From: Bacteroidales bacterium | GTDB taxonomy: Bacteria > Bacteroidota > Bacteroidia > Bacteroidales > F082 | Direction of reading: 5' to 3' | NCBI GenBank assembly: GCA_017632935.1 | Contig: JAGBQJ010000032.1 | Location: 1-39,646, forward strand | Length of the DNA: 39,646 nucleotides | In this document: one piece after another, positions 15,079 to 22,987 of the stretch | How the letters are laid out: each line of letters begins with the position of its first letter | How positions within the stretch are numbered: position 1 is the stretch's first letter | Translations under genes and position numbers: made by a program | The notes under the pieces: generated by a model | The model's database searches: none | Told to the model about the DNA's origin: nothing | What the model saw: only the letters and a program-made list of their open reading frames with translations

Positions 15079-15114
15079 AAAAAGGATACACCAATTGATT
15101 GGCATATCCTTTTT
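15079..15114 (-). terminator. Terminator of the small secreted protein gene
   Basis: AAAAAGGATA and TATCCTTTTT form a stem that continues into CCAAT/ATTGG pairing. It lies 22 bases after the stop codon, and a T-run ends it on the minus strand. The symmetric A/T flanks mean it could also work in the plus direction. Confidence 0.75.
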
Positions 15115-15135
15115 CAGATGCTCTTTCATCAATAC

Positions 15136-15507
15136 TTACCAAGCAGGTGTAGCTTTTGAGGCTCCATCATCTTGTTTCTTACATTTCATCTCCTTCCAGC
15201 TCTCAGTCTCAGTAACAGACTTTTGATTGGAATTTGACCTTGTATTTGACGAGTTATATCCCCCGCTAATGTTAGCACCAACAGTGGTACCTCCAACTTT
15301 TGCTCCTCCGTTGAGGTTGTATCCAGAAGTACCTGAATTGGACGAGCCAATAGTTGATGTAGTGGTTTGAGTAACCGTGACTTCTCTGCAAATTCCACGG
15401 TCACCTTCTTTTGTGACACATTTTTGTCCTTCAGTTTTGCAAACTTGGGCATTCGCCGCAAATGCAAATCCGATTACGGTTAAACATGTTAAAATCAATT
15501 TCTTCAT
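15136..15507 (-). CDS. Small secreted Cys-containing, Gly/Ser/Asn-rich protein of unknown function
   Basis: The 123-residue product has a clear signal peptide, MKKLILTCLTVIGFAFAANAQ, cut after about residue 20. The mature N-terminus carries three closely spaced cysteines (CKTEGQKCVTKEGDRGIC). A central low-complexity part of about 60 residues is rich in Gly, Ser, Thr and Asn (SSNSGTSGYNLNGGAKVGG). The end has one more Cys (EMKCKKQ). Four mature cysteines would allow two disulfides in the periplasm or outside the cell. I do not recognise the family. Own promoter element and terminator flank it, so it appears monocistronic. Confidence 0.75.
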   Translation of the reverse strand: MKKLILTCLTVIGFAFAANAQVCKTEGQKCVTKEGDRGICREVTVTQTTTSTIGSSNSGTSGYNLNGGAKVGGTTVGANISGGYNSSNTRSNSNQKSVTETESWKEMKCKKQDDGASKATPAW

Positions 15508-15570
15508 TTCTTTTCCTTACCCAGTTCTATCCCATCGGGCACATCGGTTTTAAGGTTAGTATTTATCTCG

Positions 15571-15578
15571 CAAAGGTA
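15571..15578 (-). promoter_or_regulatory. -7 promoter element of the small secreted protein gene
   Basis: TACCTTTG on the minus strand matches TAnnTTTG; the leader would be about 60 bases. Confidence 0.5.
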
Positions 15579-15745
15579 AAAACAAGCCTTATACCGCGCT
15601 CGTTTCCAGCGTCATTCATTAGGCGCGAAAGATTATCCTTTTTCGTTGTCGGAAGTGTAAACGGATAGATGACAAAAGAAACTTCAGTCAGGTTAGCACT
15701 TAGCTAGTTCTAACTGAGGCAAAATCAAATCAACTCTGAAAGAAA

Positions 15746-16885
15746 TCAAATGATTTCGTCATTCCAAAGCGCCTTGAAGAAGTCCGTCACGTAATACAAA
15801 TCGACCTCTCCACTATGGCGGCTGATCCGGTCACGCGACACAAGAATCTGCTTCACGTTGGGGTGTTCCTTGGCAAACCCGGCAAGCCCTTTTTTGTGGC
15901 TGGTTTGAACCATATCTGTAGATTTGATTTCGATAGCCACCCGTGCGTCGCCAATCACGGCATCCACCTCGTTGTTATCGTAGGTATGCCAGTAGGTCAG
16001 CTTCTCTTCACTGTCATGATAGCCCAGATAGGCCACTATCTCCTGCATCACAAGATGCTCAAAGGCATGTCCATATTCAGGTGTCTTGGGAGCAAGATGA
16101 TGGCGACCAGTCAGATAGTTAGCGATTCCCACATCAAAGAAATAGAACCTGGATGCCTTGGTGAGCTTCCGCTTGATGACTTTCCTATAGGCAGGTACCT
16201 CAAACCCCAACAGTGTGTCGCAAAGTATCTTGTAATAGGCTTTGACTGTATTGGCTGAAACACCGCAATCTGTTGCCACATTATCATAATTGAGTATTTC
16301 CCCGTCCGAGATGGCGGCCACCTCCAAAAAACGGACGAAATCGTCAATGTTTTGAACGGCAGCCTCTTCAAGGATTTCTTCCTTCAGATAAAGTTCTATA
16401 TAAGATTTGAGTCGGTTGCGGGCATTTGCCACCATATAATGCCTGGGAATCATGCCGTTCTGCACGGCCCGTTCCAAATCGAAATCTGGAATCTCTACAC
16501 TGACCAAGGGGAACAACGTTTCTGGAATAGCACGTCCGCCAAGAGTATTGGCTCCGCTCTTTTTCAGCTTACGGGCACTGGAGCCGCTGAGGATGAAAAA
16601 AAGGCCCCTGTTCACCATCAGCCAGTGGACTTCGTCCAACAGGTCGGGCACTTTCTGGACTTCATCCACAATGACCAGCGTTTCTGGAGGGTATCTCAAC
16701 AAACCCTCCCGAAACTCCTCGGGATGCAGACGATAACGATTTCTCAGTTCGGAGTTTAGAAGGTCGAAGTAAACGGCCTTCGGAAAGCGCTCTTTCAGCA
16801 AAGTGGACTTGCCTACCTGACGTCCGCCAAAAAGAAACATTGCTTCATCTAATCGATTCTCTATATCAAAGATTCTATGGTACAT
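15746..16885 (-). CDS. AAA+ ATPase with C-terminal DUF4143 (PD-(D/E)XK-like) domain
   Basis: The 379-residue protein has a Walker A motif GGRQVGKST (about 20-28), Walker B LVIVDEVQK, and the sensor-like string LSGSSARKLKK. The C-terminal DUF4143 part contains NNEVDAVIGDARVAIEIKS, the E/D...ExK pattern of restriction-endonuclease-like folds. A winged-helix-like segment precedes it (NVATDCGVSANTVKAYYKIL). This ATPase family is widespread and often mobile or multicopy in Bacteroidetes and archaea; its role is not settled. It stands alone, with its own promoter and a nearby inverted repeat, so it may be self-regulated. No key residue appears to be missing. Confidence 0.9.
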   Translation of the reverse strand: MYHRIFDIENRLDEAMFLFGGRQVGKSTLLKERFPKAVYFDLLNSELRNRYRLHPEEFREGLLRYPPETLVIVDEVQKVPDLLDEVHWLMVNRGLFFILSGSSARKLKKSGANTLGGRAIPETLFPLVSVEIPDFDLERAVQNGMIPRHYMVANARNRLKSYIELYLKEEILEEAAVQNIDDFVRFLEVAAISDGEILNYDNVATDCGVSANTVKAYYKILCDTLLGFEVPAYRKVIKRKLTKASRFYFFDVGIANYLTGRHHLAPKTPEYGHAFEHLVMQEIVAYLGYHDSEEKLTYWHTYDNNEVDAVIGDARVAIEIKSTDMVQTSHKKGLAGFAKEHPNVKQILVSRDRISRHSGEVDLYYVTDFFKALWNDEII

Positions 16886-16910
16886 AACTCTAAAATTTTC
16901 TCAATATAAT

Positions 16911-16952
16911 TGCGGATATTCTTGAAAAATCCGCAACAACGTTGCAAAAATA
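16911..16952 (-). promoter_or_regulatory. Promoter and inverted repeat upstream of the AAA+ ATPase gene
   Basis: A minus-strand -7 match (caaaaata, i.e. TATTTTTG, at 16945-16952) is followed downstream by the palindrome CAACGTTG (16937-16944). Then comes an inverted repeat TGCGGAT-N11-ATCCGCA (16911-16935). It covers the expected transcription start and early leader, a position typical for an operator or an RNA hairpin. Confidence 0.5.
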
Positions 16953-17002
16953 ACAAAGTTTTTTGATATAAAGTACTCTTGAAATAAAAAAAACATTTTG
17001 CC

Positions 17003-17956
17003 TTATTTGAATAAATTTTCTAGGCTAACTTTCGGATAGCTCTCTTTTAGCTCGCCTGTTTTCTCTTCTTTCAGCGACTCAAACCTCTTGTAAGCCTCGC
17101 TTTTGGGAAATAAAGACCTATGCTGCAGCATCTGCCGTAACTCGGCGGCAGCTTTCATGGCTGGCATCTCCTTAGGATCGATGGCGAAATCCGCGAAGCG
17201 CTCCCAGATGTAACGCACGGCCTGCTCGGTGGGATGCACCATGTCTTCCTTGTAGAAACGGTAGTCGCGCAATTCGTCCAAAAGGATTTCGTATGCGGGG
17301 AAATAATGGGCGTTGTTGAAGGTTTTGCAGACCTCATCGACAGCCAATAGCAAAGCCGCTTTGCTCAATTGGTTTTCGTGCAAGCCGTCCTTTAGGTGCC
17401 GCAAAGGCGAGACGGTGAAAATAAACCGCTTTTCGGGGTGCTGCTGAACGATTTCGGAAAGGCATTGAACAGATTGCTCCACTGGCAGGAAAACGCGTTC
17501 AAAACGAGCCGCAGGCAGCTTATGACAATTGGAAACCACCGTTTGTGTTTCCTTATCACGAAAAGCCCATGAAGTGCCCAAACTAATGACAACCCATTTA
17601 GACTTCTCAAAATGCGCATGAGCCTCAGCAAGGCTCTGGTTGACCTGTTCCAACAACGCCGACTCAGAAACGTTCCAGAAGGCCGTATTATGACTGAACG
17701 TGCAATATTGTCCCTCGCCCACTCCAATGACTTCTTCATGGCTAAAGGGCTTTCCACAATACAACCGCTCCAACGATTGCGCGATGCTGGCAGGGTTGTA
17801 TAGCACACCAAAAGGATTCACCAAGGCATTGAAGCCCAAGCCACGGCAAATCCCGCCCACCTCATCGGCAAAGCAGGAGCCTAAGAAGAGCAAACCATCG
17901 CCATAATGGATGGTTTGCTCCAGAGGATTAATACTTATTTCTGTCAGAAGCTTCAT
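17003..17956 (-). CDS. GSCFA domain protein
   Basis: From the ATG at 17956 (MKLLTEISINPLE) the product is 317 residues and has no signal peptide. The family-defining motif GSCFADEVGG lies at about 26-35, followed by LGFNALVNPFGVLYNP. Further conserved-looking segments are WVVISLGTSWAF, FIFTVSPLRHLKDGLHENQ and DMVHPTEQAVRYIWERF. The GSCFA family is related to SGNH/GDSL hydrolases: Ser in GSCFA and the DxVHP motif fit the nucleophile block and the Asp/His pair. Its substrate is unknown. The frame is open to 18103, but that extension runs through the family A repeat and into trxB, so it is rejected. It follows trxB with a 44-base gap and is probably co-transcribed. Confidence 0.9.
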   Translation of the reverse strand: MKLLTEISINPLEQTIHYGDGLLFLGSCFADEVGGICRGLGFNALVNPFGVLYNPASIAQSLERLYCGKPFSHEEVIGVGEGQYCTFSHNTAFWNVSESALLEQVNQSLAEAHAHFEKSKWVVISLGTSWAFRDKETQTVVSNCHKLPAARFERVFLPVEQSVQCLSEIVQQHPEKRFIFTVSPLRHLKDGLHENQLSKAALLLAVDEVCKTFNNAHYFPAYEILLDELRDYRFYKEDMVHPTEQAVRYIWERFADFAIDPKEMPAMKAAAELRQMLQHRSLFPKSEAYKRFESLKEEKTGELKESYPKVSLENLFK

Positions 17957-18000
17957 GTCTGGATTGCTTCGTTCCTCGCAATGACGCGAAGCGTCGTAGA
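17957..18000. repeat. Dispersed repeat, family A, filling the trxB-GSCFA gap
   Basis: The 44 bases between the trxB stop and the next ATG consist almost entirely of the motif GGATTGCTTCGTTCCTCGCA followed by ATGACGCGAAGCG. Other copies in the window are at 19331, 28291 and 36666-36750. Confidence 0.85.
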
Positions 18001-18939
18001 TTAATGGCCCATGAGGAACCTCTCCACCTCGATACCTGCCATGGCACCTGTGCCGGCAGCCACGATGGCCTGGCGGTAGATGCGATCCTGGCAGTCGCCG
18101 CAAGCGAAGATGCCCTCCACATTGGTGGCCGTCGACTTCGGCTTGGTGATGATATAGCCCTCTTCATCCATGTCGAGGATACCCTTGAACGGCTCGGTGT
18201 TGGGCGTGTGGCCAATGGCCTCAAAGAAGCCGTCCACATAGATGGTGCGTTCTTCCTTGGTGTCGCTGTGATACAGCACTGCCCCCTTCAGCTTCTTCAT
18301 GAAGCCTTGCTGCTCACCGAAGAGTTCCTTGGTCTGATGCTTCCACAATACTTCGATGTTGGGCGTATTGAGCACACGATGCTGCATGGCCTTGGAGGCG
18401 CGCAGCACGTCACGACGGACGATGAGATAGACCTTGTTGCAGAGCTTAGCCAGATAAGTGGCATCCTCGCAAGCCGTGTCACCACCACCCACTACCGCGA
18501 CGTCCTTACCTTTATAGAAGAAGCCATCGCAAGTAGCGCATGCCGACACGCCGCCGCCCTTGAATTCCTCTTCAGTGGGCAGGCCAAGATAACGTGCGGC
18601 GGCACCCGTGGAGACGATGATGCTATCAGCCAAGAGCTCGCCGTCATATTCCGTAGTCACCTTGAACGGACGCTGGCTGACATCGATGGCCGTCACCTCG
18701 CCTTCGCGAATCTCAGCGCCAAAGCGCAGCGCCTGTTGACGGATGTCTTCCATCATATCTGGGCCATTAATACCCTTGGGATAACCAGGGAAGTTCTCGA
18801 TTTCGGTAGTTTGGGTGAGTTGTCCACCAGGTTGCATACCCTCATAAACGACGGTTTTCACATCAGCACGGCAGGTATAGATAGCTGCTGTGCAACCAGC
18901 AGGACCAGAGCCAATTATCAGACATTCAATATGTTCCAT
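18001..18939 (-). CDS. trxB: Thioredoxin-disulfide reductase
   Basis: This 312-residue flavoenzyme reduces thioredoxin with NADPH in the cytoplasm. The FAD-binding motif is IIGSGPAGCTAAIY (about 8-21), the redox-active pair is Cys134/Cys137 in ACATCDGFF, and the NADPH-binding motif is GGGDTACEDATYL. The C-terminal FAD motif IFACGDCQDRIYRQAIVAAG is complete. Length matches the bacterial low-molecular-weight enzyme. Its promoter faces that of the divergent tRNA gene. The leader just before the ATG consists of TTTAGAGTTTAG-like tandem units (18944-18979). Confidence 0.97.
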   Translation of the reverse strand: MEHIECLIIGSGPAGCTAAIYTCRADVKTVVYEGMQPGGQLTQTTEIENFPGYPKGINGPDMMEDIRQQALRFGAEIREGEVTAIDVSQRPFKVTTEYDGELLADSIIVSTGAAARYLGLPTEEEFKGGGVSACATCDGFFYKGKDVAVVGGGDTACEDATYLAKLCNKVYLIVRRDVLRASKAMQHRVLNTPNIEVLWKHQTKELFGEQQGFMKKLKGAVLYHSDTKEERTIYVDGFFEAIGHTPNTEPFKGILDMDEEGYIITKPKSTATNVEGIFACGDCQDRIYRQAIVAAGTGAMAGIEVERFLMGH

Positions 18940-18943
18940 TTTC

Positions 18944-18979
18944 TTTAGTTTAGAGTTTAGCGTTTAAAGTTTAGAGTTA
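18944..18979. repeat. Low-complexity TTTAGAG-type tandem units in the trxB leader
   Basis: Units related to TTTAGAGTTTAG occur about four times between the promoter and the trxB start codon. Similar simple leaders of another wording (TTGTTGAATTGT) lie around groES. Confidence 0.5.
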
Positions 18980-18987
18980 TTGTTTTG

Positions 18988-19019
18988 CAAAGGTAACTTT
19001 TTTTTCGCTAAGTGAACAA
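18988..19019 (-). promoter_or_regulatory. Promoter of trxB
   Basis: On the minus strand TACCTTTG (18988-18995) lies 21 bases from TTG (19017-19019), a good -7/-33 pair. Confidence 0.6.
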
Positions 19020-19037
19020 CAATTCAAAAAACATTCG

Positions 19038-19045
19038 TATCTTTG
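19038..19045 (+). promoter_or_regulatory. -7 promoter element of the tRNA-Pro gene
   Basis: TATCTTTG matches TAnnTTTG and lies 29 bases before the tRNA 5' end, directed away from trxB. Confidence 0.55.
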
Positions 19046-19074
19046 CAGCCGCAATTCGAAAGAATACATGCAAT

Positions 19075-19148
19075 CGGGGTGTGGTGCAGTTGGCTAGCAT
19101 TCTTGCATGGGGTGCAAGCGGTCGCCCGTTCGAGTCGGGCCACTCCGA
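19075..19148 (+). tRNA. tRNA-Pro (anticodon GGG)
   Basis: A 74-base cloverleaf can be folded by eye. The acceptor stem is CGGGGTG/CACTCCG with discriminator A. The D stem is GTGC/GCAT, the anticodon stem CTTGC/GCAAG around loop ATGGGGT, and the T arm GCCCG-TTCGAGT-CGGGC. The anticodon GGG is at 19109-19111 and reads CCC and CCU. The 3' CCA is not encoded. Confidence 0.95.
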
Positions 19149-19153
19149 CGGTT

Positions 19154-19183
19154 AAAAGAGCAGCAGAATTCTGTTGCTCTTTT
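19154..19183 (+). terminator. Terminator of the tRNA gene
   Basis: AAAAGAGCAGCAG and CTGTTGCTCTTTT form a long stem with an AATT loop, starting 6 bases after the tRNA. Confidence 0.8.
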
Positions 19184-19330
19184 GTTTATATTTGGATTCG
19201 CTTCGCGAAGAAATTCCCCAAATCAATATCAATCAGCTTCATCAGATTAAAACCACACAAAAAACAAGTCAAAATTTGCCAATCAATAAAGATTGTATTG
19301 ATACAAAGTAGGTTTTGATACAATTCTTTC

Positions 19331-19372
19331 TGGATTGCTTCGTCGTTCCTCCTCGCAATGACGCAAAGCGAC
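19331..19372. repeat. Dispersed repeat, family A, downstream of gldN
   Basis: The motif TGGATTGCTTCGTCGTTCCT then CCTCGCAATGACGCAAAGCG is a longer variant of the copy at 17957. It lies just beyond the gldN terminator. The stretch from 19184 to 19330 shows no gene. Confidence 0.85.
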
Positions 19373-19377
19373 ACAAC

Positions 19378-19408
19378 AAAAAAAGGACGTCCGAAGACGT
19401 CCTTTTTT
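19378..19408 (-). terminator. Terminator after gldN
   Basis: AAAAAAGGACGTC and GACGTCCTTTTTT form a strong stem with a CGAA-type tetraloop, 20 bases beyond the gldN stop. It closes the T9SS cluster. Confidence 0.85.
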
Positions 19409-19428
19409 CCATTGTCATAAGCAAAACA

Positions 19429-20271
19429 TCAATACTCCCAAAGGCTCTGTTCGAAGTCGAACATTTCGTTCTTGATGCGCTCCGATTCGTAGAGAGCGTC
19501 AATGTTGAAAGCATAGGAGTTGATGTAACGGTCGTAAACGTTCTCTTCCTTGATGATATAGCTATCGAAGATACGTTTTTGGAAGACTTCGTCGTAAGTG
19601 CGACGCTGGGCCGAGTTGTTGCGGTTGAAGGCAAAGGCCTTGGCCAGCACCTCTCTTGAATCCTCATAAGGCACCCAGCACACCTGTGACAGACCGCCGT
19701 CGTCGTCAACGACGATAGGACCCAAAGCGATGATGCGGACCAGGAACTGCGACAATTTCTTGTCGAAATACCAGTCTTCCTTGACTCTCAGACGCGTCAC
19801 GTTGATCATACGGTCTTTGAAGATAATCTCGTTGGGCACCTCTTCGCCATCTTTCCAGATAACCGGCGGGTCACCAATCTTGACATTTTCCTTTTCAAAG
19901 TCGTCGCGAGTCAAAGGAGTCACCATGTCGTCGATGTTGTTTTCAACGCGATAAGGCGTGATGTCACCACTTTGGATGCCATCATAAATCACCGTGATGA
20001 GGTTTCTCCAGTCCTCGGTCGGATTGATCGGATAGTAGAACACTTGATTGATCTTCTGACGGAAGTCGATTTCCCTAATCACCGTCTTCTTCCACATGAT
20101 GTTGGATTCGTCGATAATCGGAAGCGGCGAAGGTCTCTTTTCGTTCATGATTTGCTGCTGGCCTGAGAGGATGCTGTTCTTCGGCGGCTTGATGTCGGTC
20201 GTCTGGGCGTTCAAGCACAGGCTACCGAAGAGCACCGCAAGGGTCAACATGGAAACAAGTGTCTTTTTCAT
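19429..20271 (-). CDS. gldN: T9SS protein GldN/PorN
   Basis: The 280-residue periplasmic protein has a signal peptide (MKKTLVSMLTLAVLFGSLCLNAQ). The conserved GldN body follows, including MWKKTVIREIDFRQKINQVF, YYPINPTEDWRNLITVIYDG and VKEDWYFDKKLSQFLVRIIA. In the known T9SS, GldN/PorN forms a large periplasmic ring with the lipoprotein GldK/PorK and contacts GldM. It is the last gene of the porP-gldKLMN series, 20 bases after gldM, and is followed by a strong terminator. Length and start are normal. Confidence 0.95.
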   Translation of the reverse strand: MKKTLVSMLTLAVLFGSLCLNAQTTDIKPPKNSILSGQQQIMNEKRPSPLPIIDESNIMWKKTVIREIDFRQKINQVFYYPINPTEDWRNLITVIYDGIQSGDITPYRVENNIDDMVTPLTRDDFEKENVKIGDPPVIWKDGEEVPNEIIFKDRMINVTRLRVKEDWYFDKKLSQFLVRIIALGPIVVDDDGGLSQVCWVPYEDSREVLAKAFAFNRNNSAQRRTYDEVFQKRIFDSYIIKEENVYDRYINSYAFNIDALYESERIKNEMFDFEQSLWEY

Positions 20272-20291
20272 CTTATAAAAGTTTTAATTGT

Positions 20292-22025
20292 TTACTTGAT
20301 TTCAACACCGATAGGCGTTTCGATGGTCTTGACCTTACCGTCGTTACCTTTCACCTGAATGGCAGTGAAGACGAACATATCGCCTACATTGGCCTGGCTG
20401 ATGGCATTTCTGATTTCATCAGTGAAGGCACCGCTACCAGCCTTGGCTTCCTTAGTCGTACCGCTCTTGGTCTTGTAACGGAAGGTATAACCAACCACAG
20501 CGTAACTGACACCGTCGAAGTCGAAGTCCTTCATCTCGGCTTCCACACGGCCAGCGGCTTGAAGAGCGCTCTTCGACACCTGACCGTTCACCACGTTACG
20601 GATGAGGGCCACAGGCTTAGGCAGGTCTTTCACACGGAACTTCATGCTACCGAGGCTGGAACCACCGGAAGTAACACTAATGGTCACTTCGTTGGCTTCG
20701 CCAGGACGTAAGGTATAGGTGCCGTTGCCCGTTCTGGTGAACGCGCCACTGCTGGCCGAAGCACTAATGTCGCCACCAACGCCACCACCGACGGCAATCG
20801 GGTTGTCGATACCACGATACACCACATTCATCTTAGTGGCCGAGACGCTCACCGCGGGAGGAGCCACGACAAACGCGCCTTCGAACGGATATTCTGCCAT
20901 CTGGTTGGTGGTAGGATCCAACATGTCGATGACACCTGTGTATTTGTGCGAGCCAACGCCGACGTTCCATTCCAACGGAATCACGCCTTGGGCATTACTC
21001 ACATACTCTTTTTCTGCACCGCCATCGAGTTTGACACGAGCGGTCAGCTGCGAGTTCTTCCAAGCAGTCACCATGGCCTGAGCCTTGTAAGTCTGGCCAG
21101 AGAGGAGATAGCCGCTCTCGGCAAACACCTTAGCGCCGACTTCGTCGAAGGTGAAATCTTGGGCGTGGATGTCCGACATCAACTGGGTGACAGCATTCAA
21201 CTCTGCAGTTTGTGCATCAGAGATCAACTTGTTGAGCAGGGTGACATCAGCAACCAACACCGTGTGGTGGAAGTTGTGATATTCCCAACTCTTCTGAAGC
21301 TCGTCAGTGGTCCCGGGGGCATAGTCAATCTTGGCGCCATAATACTTAATCATGGTAGTGTCAACTTTCACGTTGTACTCCCTGACTGCATCGGTGCCCA
21401 ATGCTTCCCGATTACGGTTGAAGGTACTATCGGTCATCAAACCCATCTCGTGGATATGTTCTTCTCCCACAGCTTTGAAGATCTCCGCTCTGAACTTACG
21501 GATTTTCTCGGAAAGCTCAAAAGCGACACCATTGCCTTCGGGCTCACCCATCATGTAGGCAGTAGGTTTGTTGTAGTTGTCTCTCGACTTCACCATTGAG
21601 GTATTGATGTCATACATCTTTCGTCCATTGACAGTGGTGTTGGAATTCTTCAGCAAACCACTTTCAAGAGCCTTCTGAACGGCTTCTTCGTCTGAAGAGG
21701 CATCAGCAACCTCAATATTCTTCACCAAGTCCCATTTCAGGGCTTCGATGTAGTTGATGAGCTCGTCAGCTTCACCTCTCAAAGCCTGAGCCTTTTCCCA
21801 GTAAGGACCGACTTTTTCCTCGTCAAGTCCGTACTGCTCCTCAAAGGCGGCGTATTTCTGATTAATCTGATTCGAAAGTGTGATGTTGGTCGTCTGAACG
21901 CCGCTGTTCACCGTGTCGAAGGCATCCAAGATGTCCTTCGAGACATTCATGGCTAACAAGGCAGTGTAGACCAGGTACATCATACCGATCATTTTCTGTC
22001 TTGGGGTTTCTTTTGCGCCTGACAT
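20292..22025 (-). CDS. gldM: T9SS motor protein GldM/PorM
   Basis: The 577-residue product begins MSGAKETPRQKMIGMMYLVY. It has one N-terminal membrane helix (about 11-31) and a long periplasmic part that in the family forms a dimer of stacked domains reaching the GldK/GldN ring. Arg9, just before the helix, corresponds to the conserved Arg described in GldM as contacting the essential Glu of GldL. Together GldL and GldM form the proton-driven rotary motor of the T9SS. The length is somewhat larger than the ~515 residues of the Flavobacterium and Porphyromonas proteins. The gene is 44 bases downstream of gldL. Confidence 0.95.
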   Translation of the reverse strand: MSGAKETPRQKMIGMMYLVYTALLAMNVSKDILDAFDTVNSGVQTTNITLSNQINQKYAAFEEQYGLDEEKVGPYWEKAQALRGEADELINYIEALKWDLVKNIEVADASSDEEAVQKALESGLLKNSNTTVNGRKMYDINTSMVKSRDNYNKPTAYMMGEPEGNGVAFELSEKIRKFRAEIFKAVGEEHIHEMGLMTDSTFNRNREALGTDAVREYNVKVDTTMIKYYGAKIDYAPGTTDELQKSWEYHNFHHTVLVADVTLLNKLISDAQTAELNAVTQLMSDIHAQDFTFDEVGAKVFAESGYLLSGQTYKAQAMVTAWKNSQLTARVKLDGGAEKEYVSNAQGVIPLEWNVGVGSHKYTGVIDMLDPTTNQMAEYPFEGAFVVAPPAVSVSATKMNVVYRGIDNPIAVGGGVGGDISASASSGAFTRTGNGTYTLRPGEANEVTISVTSGGSSLGSMKFRVKDLPKPVALIRNVVNGQVSKSALQAAGRVEAEMKDFDFDGVSYAVVGYTFRYKTKSGTTKEAKAGSGAFTDEIRNAISQANVGDMFVFTAIQVKGNDGKVKTIETPIGVEIK

Positions 22026-22069
22026 AATCTTACTCCTTTTTTATATTAAACAATCAGGTTTGAGTAGAA

Positions 22070-22918
22070 TTATGCCTTGATGTTCATTGCTGACAACATT
22101 CCACCATAGACGTTGTTCAAAGCGGTCAAGCGCTGCGACAACTGCGTCAACTGTTGGTTGAGTTGGCCGGCGTTCTGTGATGAAGCGTTGAGGTTATCCA
22201 TGTACTTGTTCATAGTTTCGGTCAAGGCCTTGCTGGCGGCTGAAGTCTGCTCGGCACCTTGCAGTTGCAGCTCGTAAATTGAGTTGAGCGAAGTCATGCT
22301 GTTGGCCACCTTCTTAATGGTGTTGGCATCAAGAGCGCTGAAGTCGAGCTTGCCCAAAGAATCGGACAACTTCTGGTTGGTCTGGACGTATGCATTCGAG
22401 AAGTCGGCGATAGACTTCGTGGCGCGGTCCATAGCGTTAGCGTAGTTGGTGGTAGCAGCCATGGCGTTGGAGATGTCAGCCATCTGGCCGGCATTTTCAG
22501 CCAATCTGTCAATACCTCTACCCAATTTCTTGAAGGTATCTTCGCTGACGTTCATCTTTTCGAACATCTTGCTCAGCATGGCTTCTTCCACATCGGTAGG
22601 AGCAGATGCGTTTTTTACAGAACCACTAGTGGCAAACTGGGTCTTCTGCACGCCATCCCAGTCTTCCTCAAGTTCAACGAAAACATTGTCCCATTCATAA
22701 TCCATATGGACGGGTTCGAAAGCCGACATAAAGAAGATGATGGCTTCAACACCCAGACCAATAGCCAACATAAGGTCAGCGCCAGGAATGTGGGTCAGTT
22801 TGAAGTAAGCACCAATCATAACCACGGAAGCACCCCAACCATAGAGGTAAGCCATGAAGGTCTTATACTTTTTCGATTTGAGGAATTTCTGGAATTTACC
22901 AAGTTCTTTTTTTGCCAT
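22070..22918 (-). CDS. gldL: T9SS motor protein GldL/PorL
   Basis: This 282-residue inner-membrane protein has two adjacent membrane helices at about 20-40 and 46-67, followed by a long cytoplasmic part with coiled-coil character. Glu58 (GLGVEAIIFF) in helix 2 matches the position of the essential proton-pathway Glu of GldL/PorL. The C-terminal part is rich in Gln, Asn and Ala (SQNAGQLNQQLTQLSQRL). With GldM it powers secretion, and gliding in species that glide. The gene sits between gldK and gldM in the standard order. Confidence 0.96.
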   Translation of the reverse strand: MAKKELGKFQKFLKSKKYKTFMAYLYGWGASVVMIGAYFKLTHIPGADLMLAIGLGVEAIIFFMSAFEPVHMDYEWDNVFVELEEDWDGVQKTQFATSGSVKNASAPTDVEEAMLSKMFEKMNVSEDTFKKLGRGIDRLAENAGQMADISNAMAATTNYANAMDRATKSIADFSNAYVQTNQKLSDSLGKLDFSALDANTIKKVANSMTSLNSIYELQLQGAEQTSAASKALTETMNKYMDNLNASSQNAGQLNQQLTQLSQRLTALNNVYGGMLSAMNIKA

Positions 22919-22987
22919 GACAATAGATTTTTTTAATGATTTAACTTTTATTTTTTAATTTATTGATTTTCTTTTGTTTAAGATAGA

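Noticed and set aside
17957-18103. N-terminal extension of the GSCFA protein up to 18103
   Set aside because: The added residues (HCEERSNPD and the like) come from the family A repeat and from trxB, so the start is placed at 17956.
18004-18948. Plus-strand open frame (314 codons) opposite trxB
   Set aside because: Antisense shadow of thioredoxin reductase, which has all its motifs.
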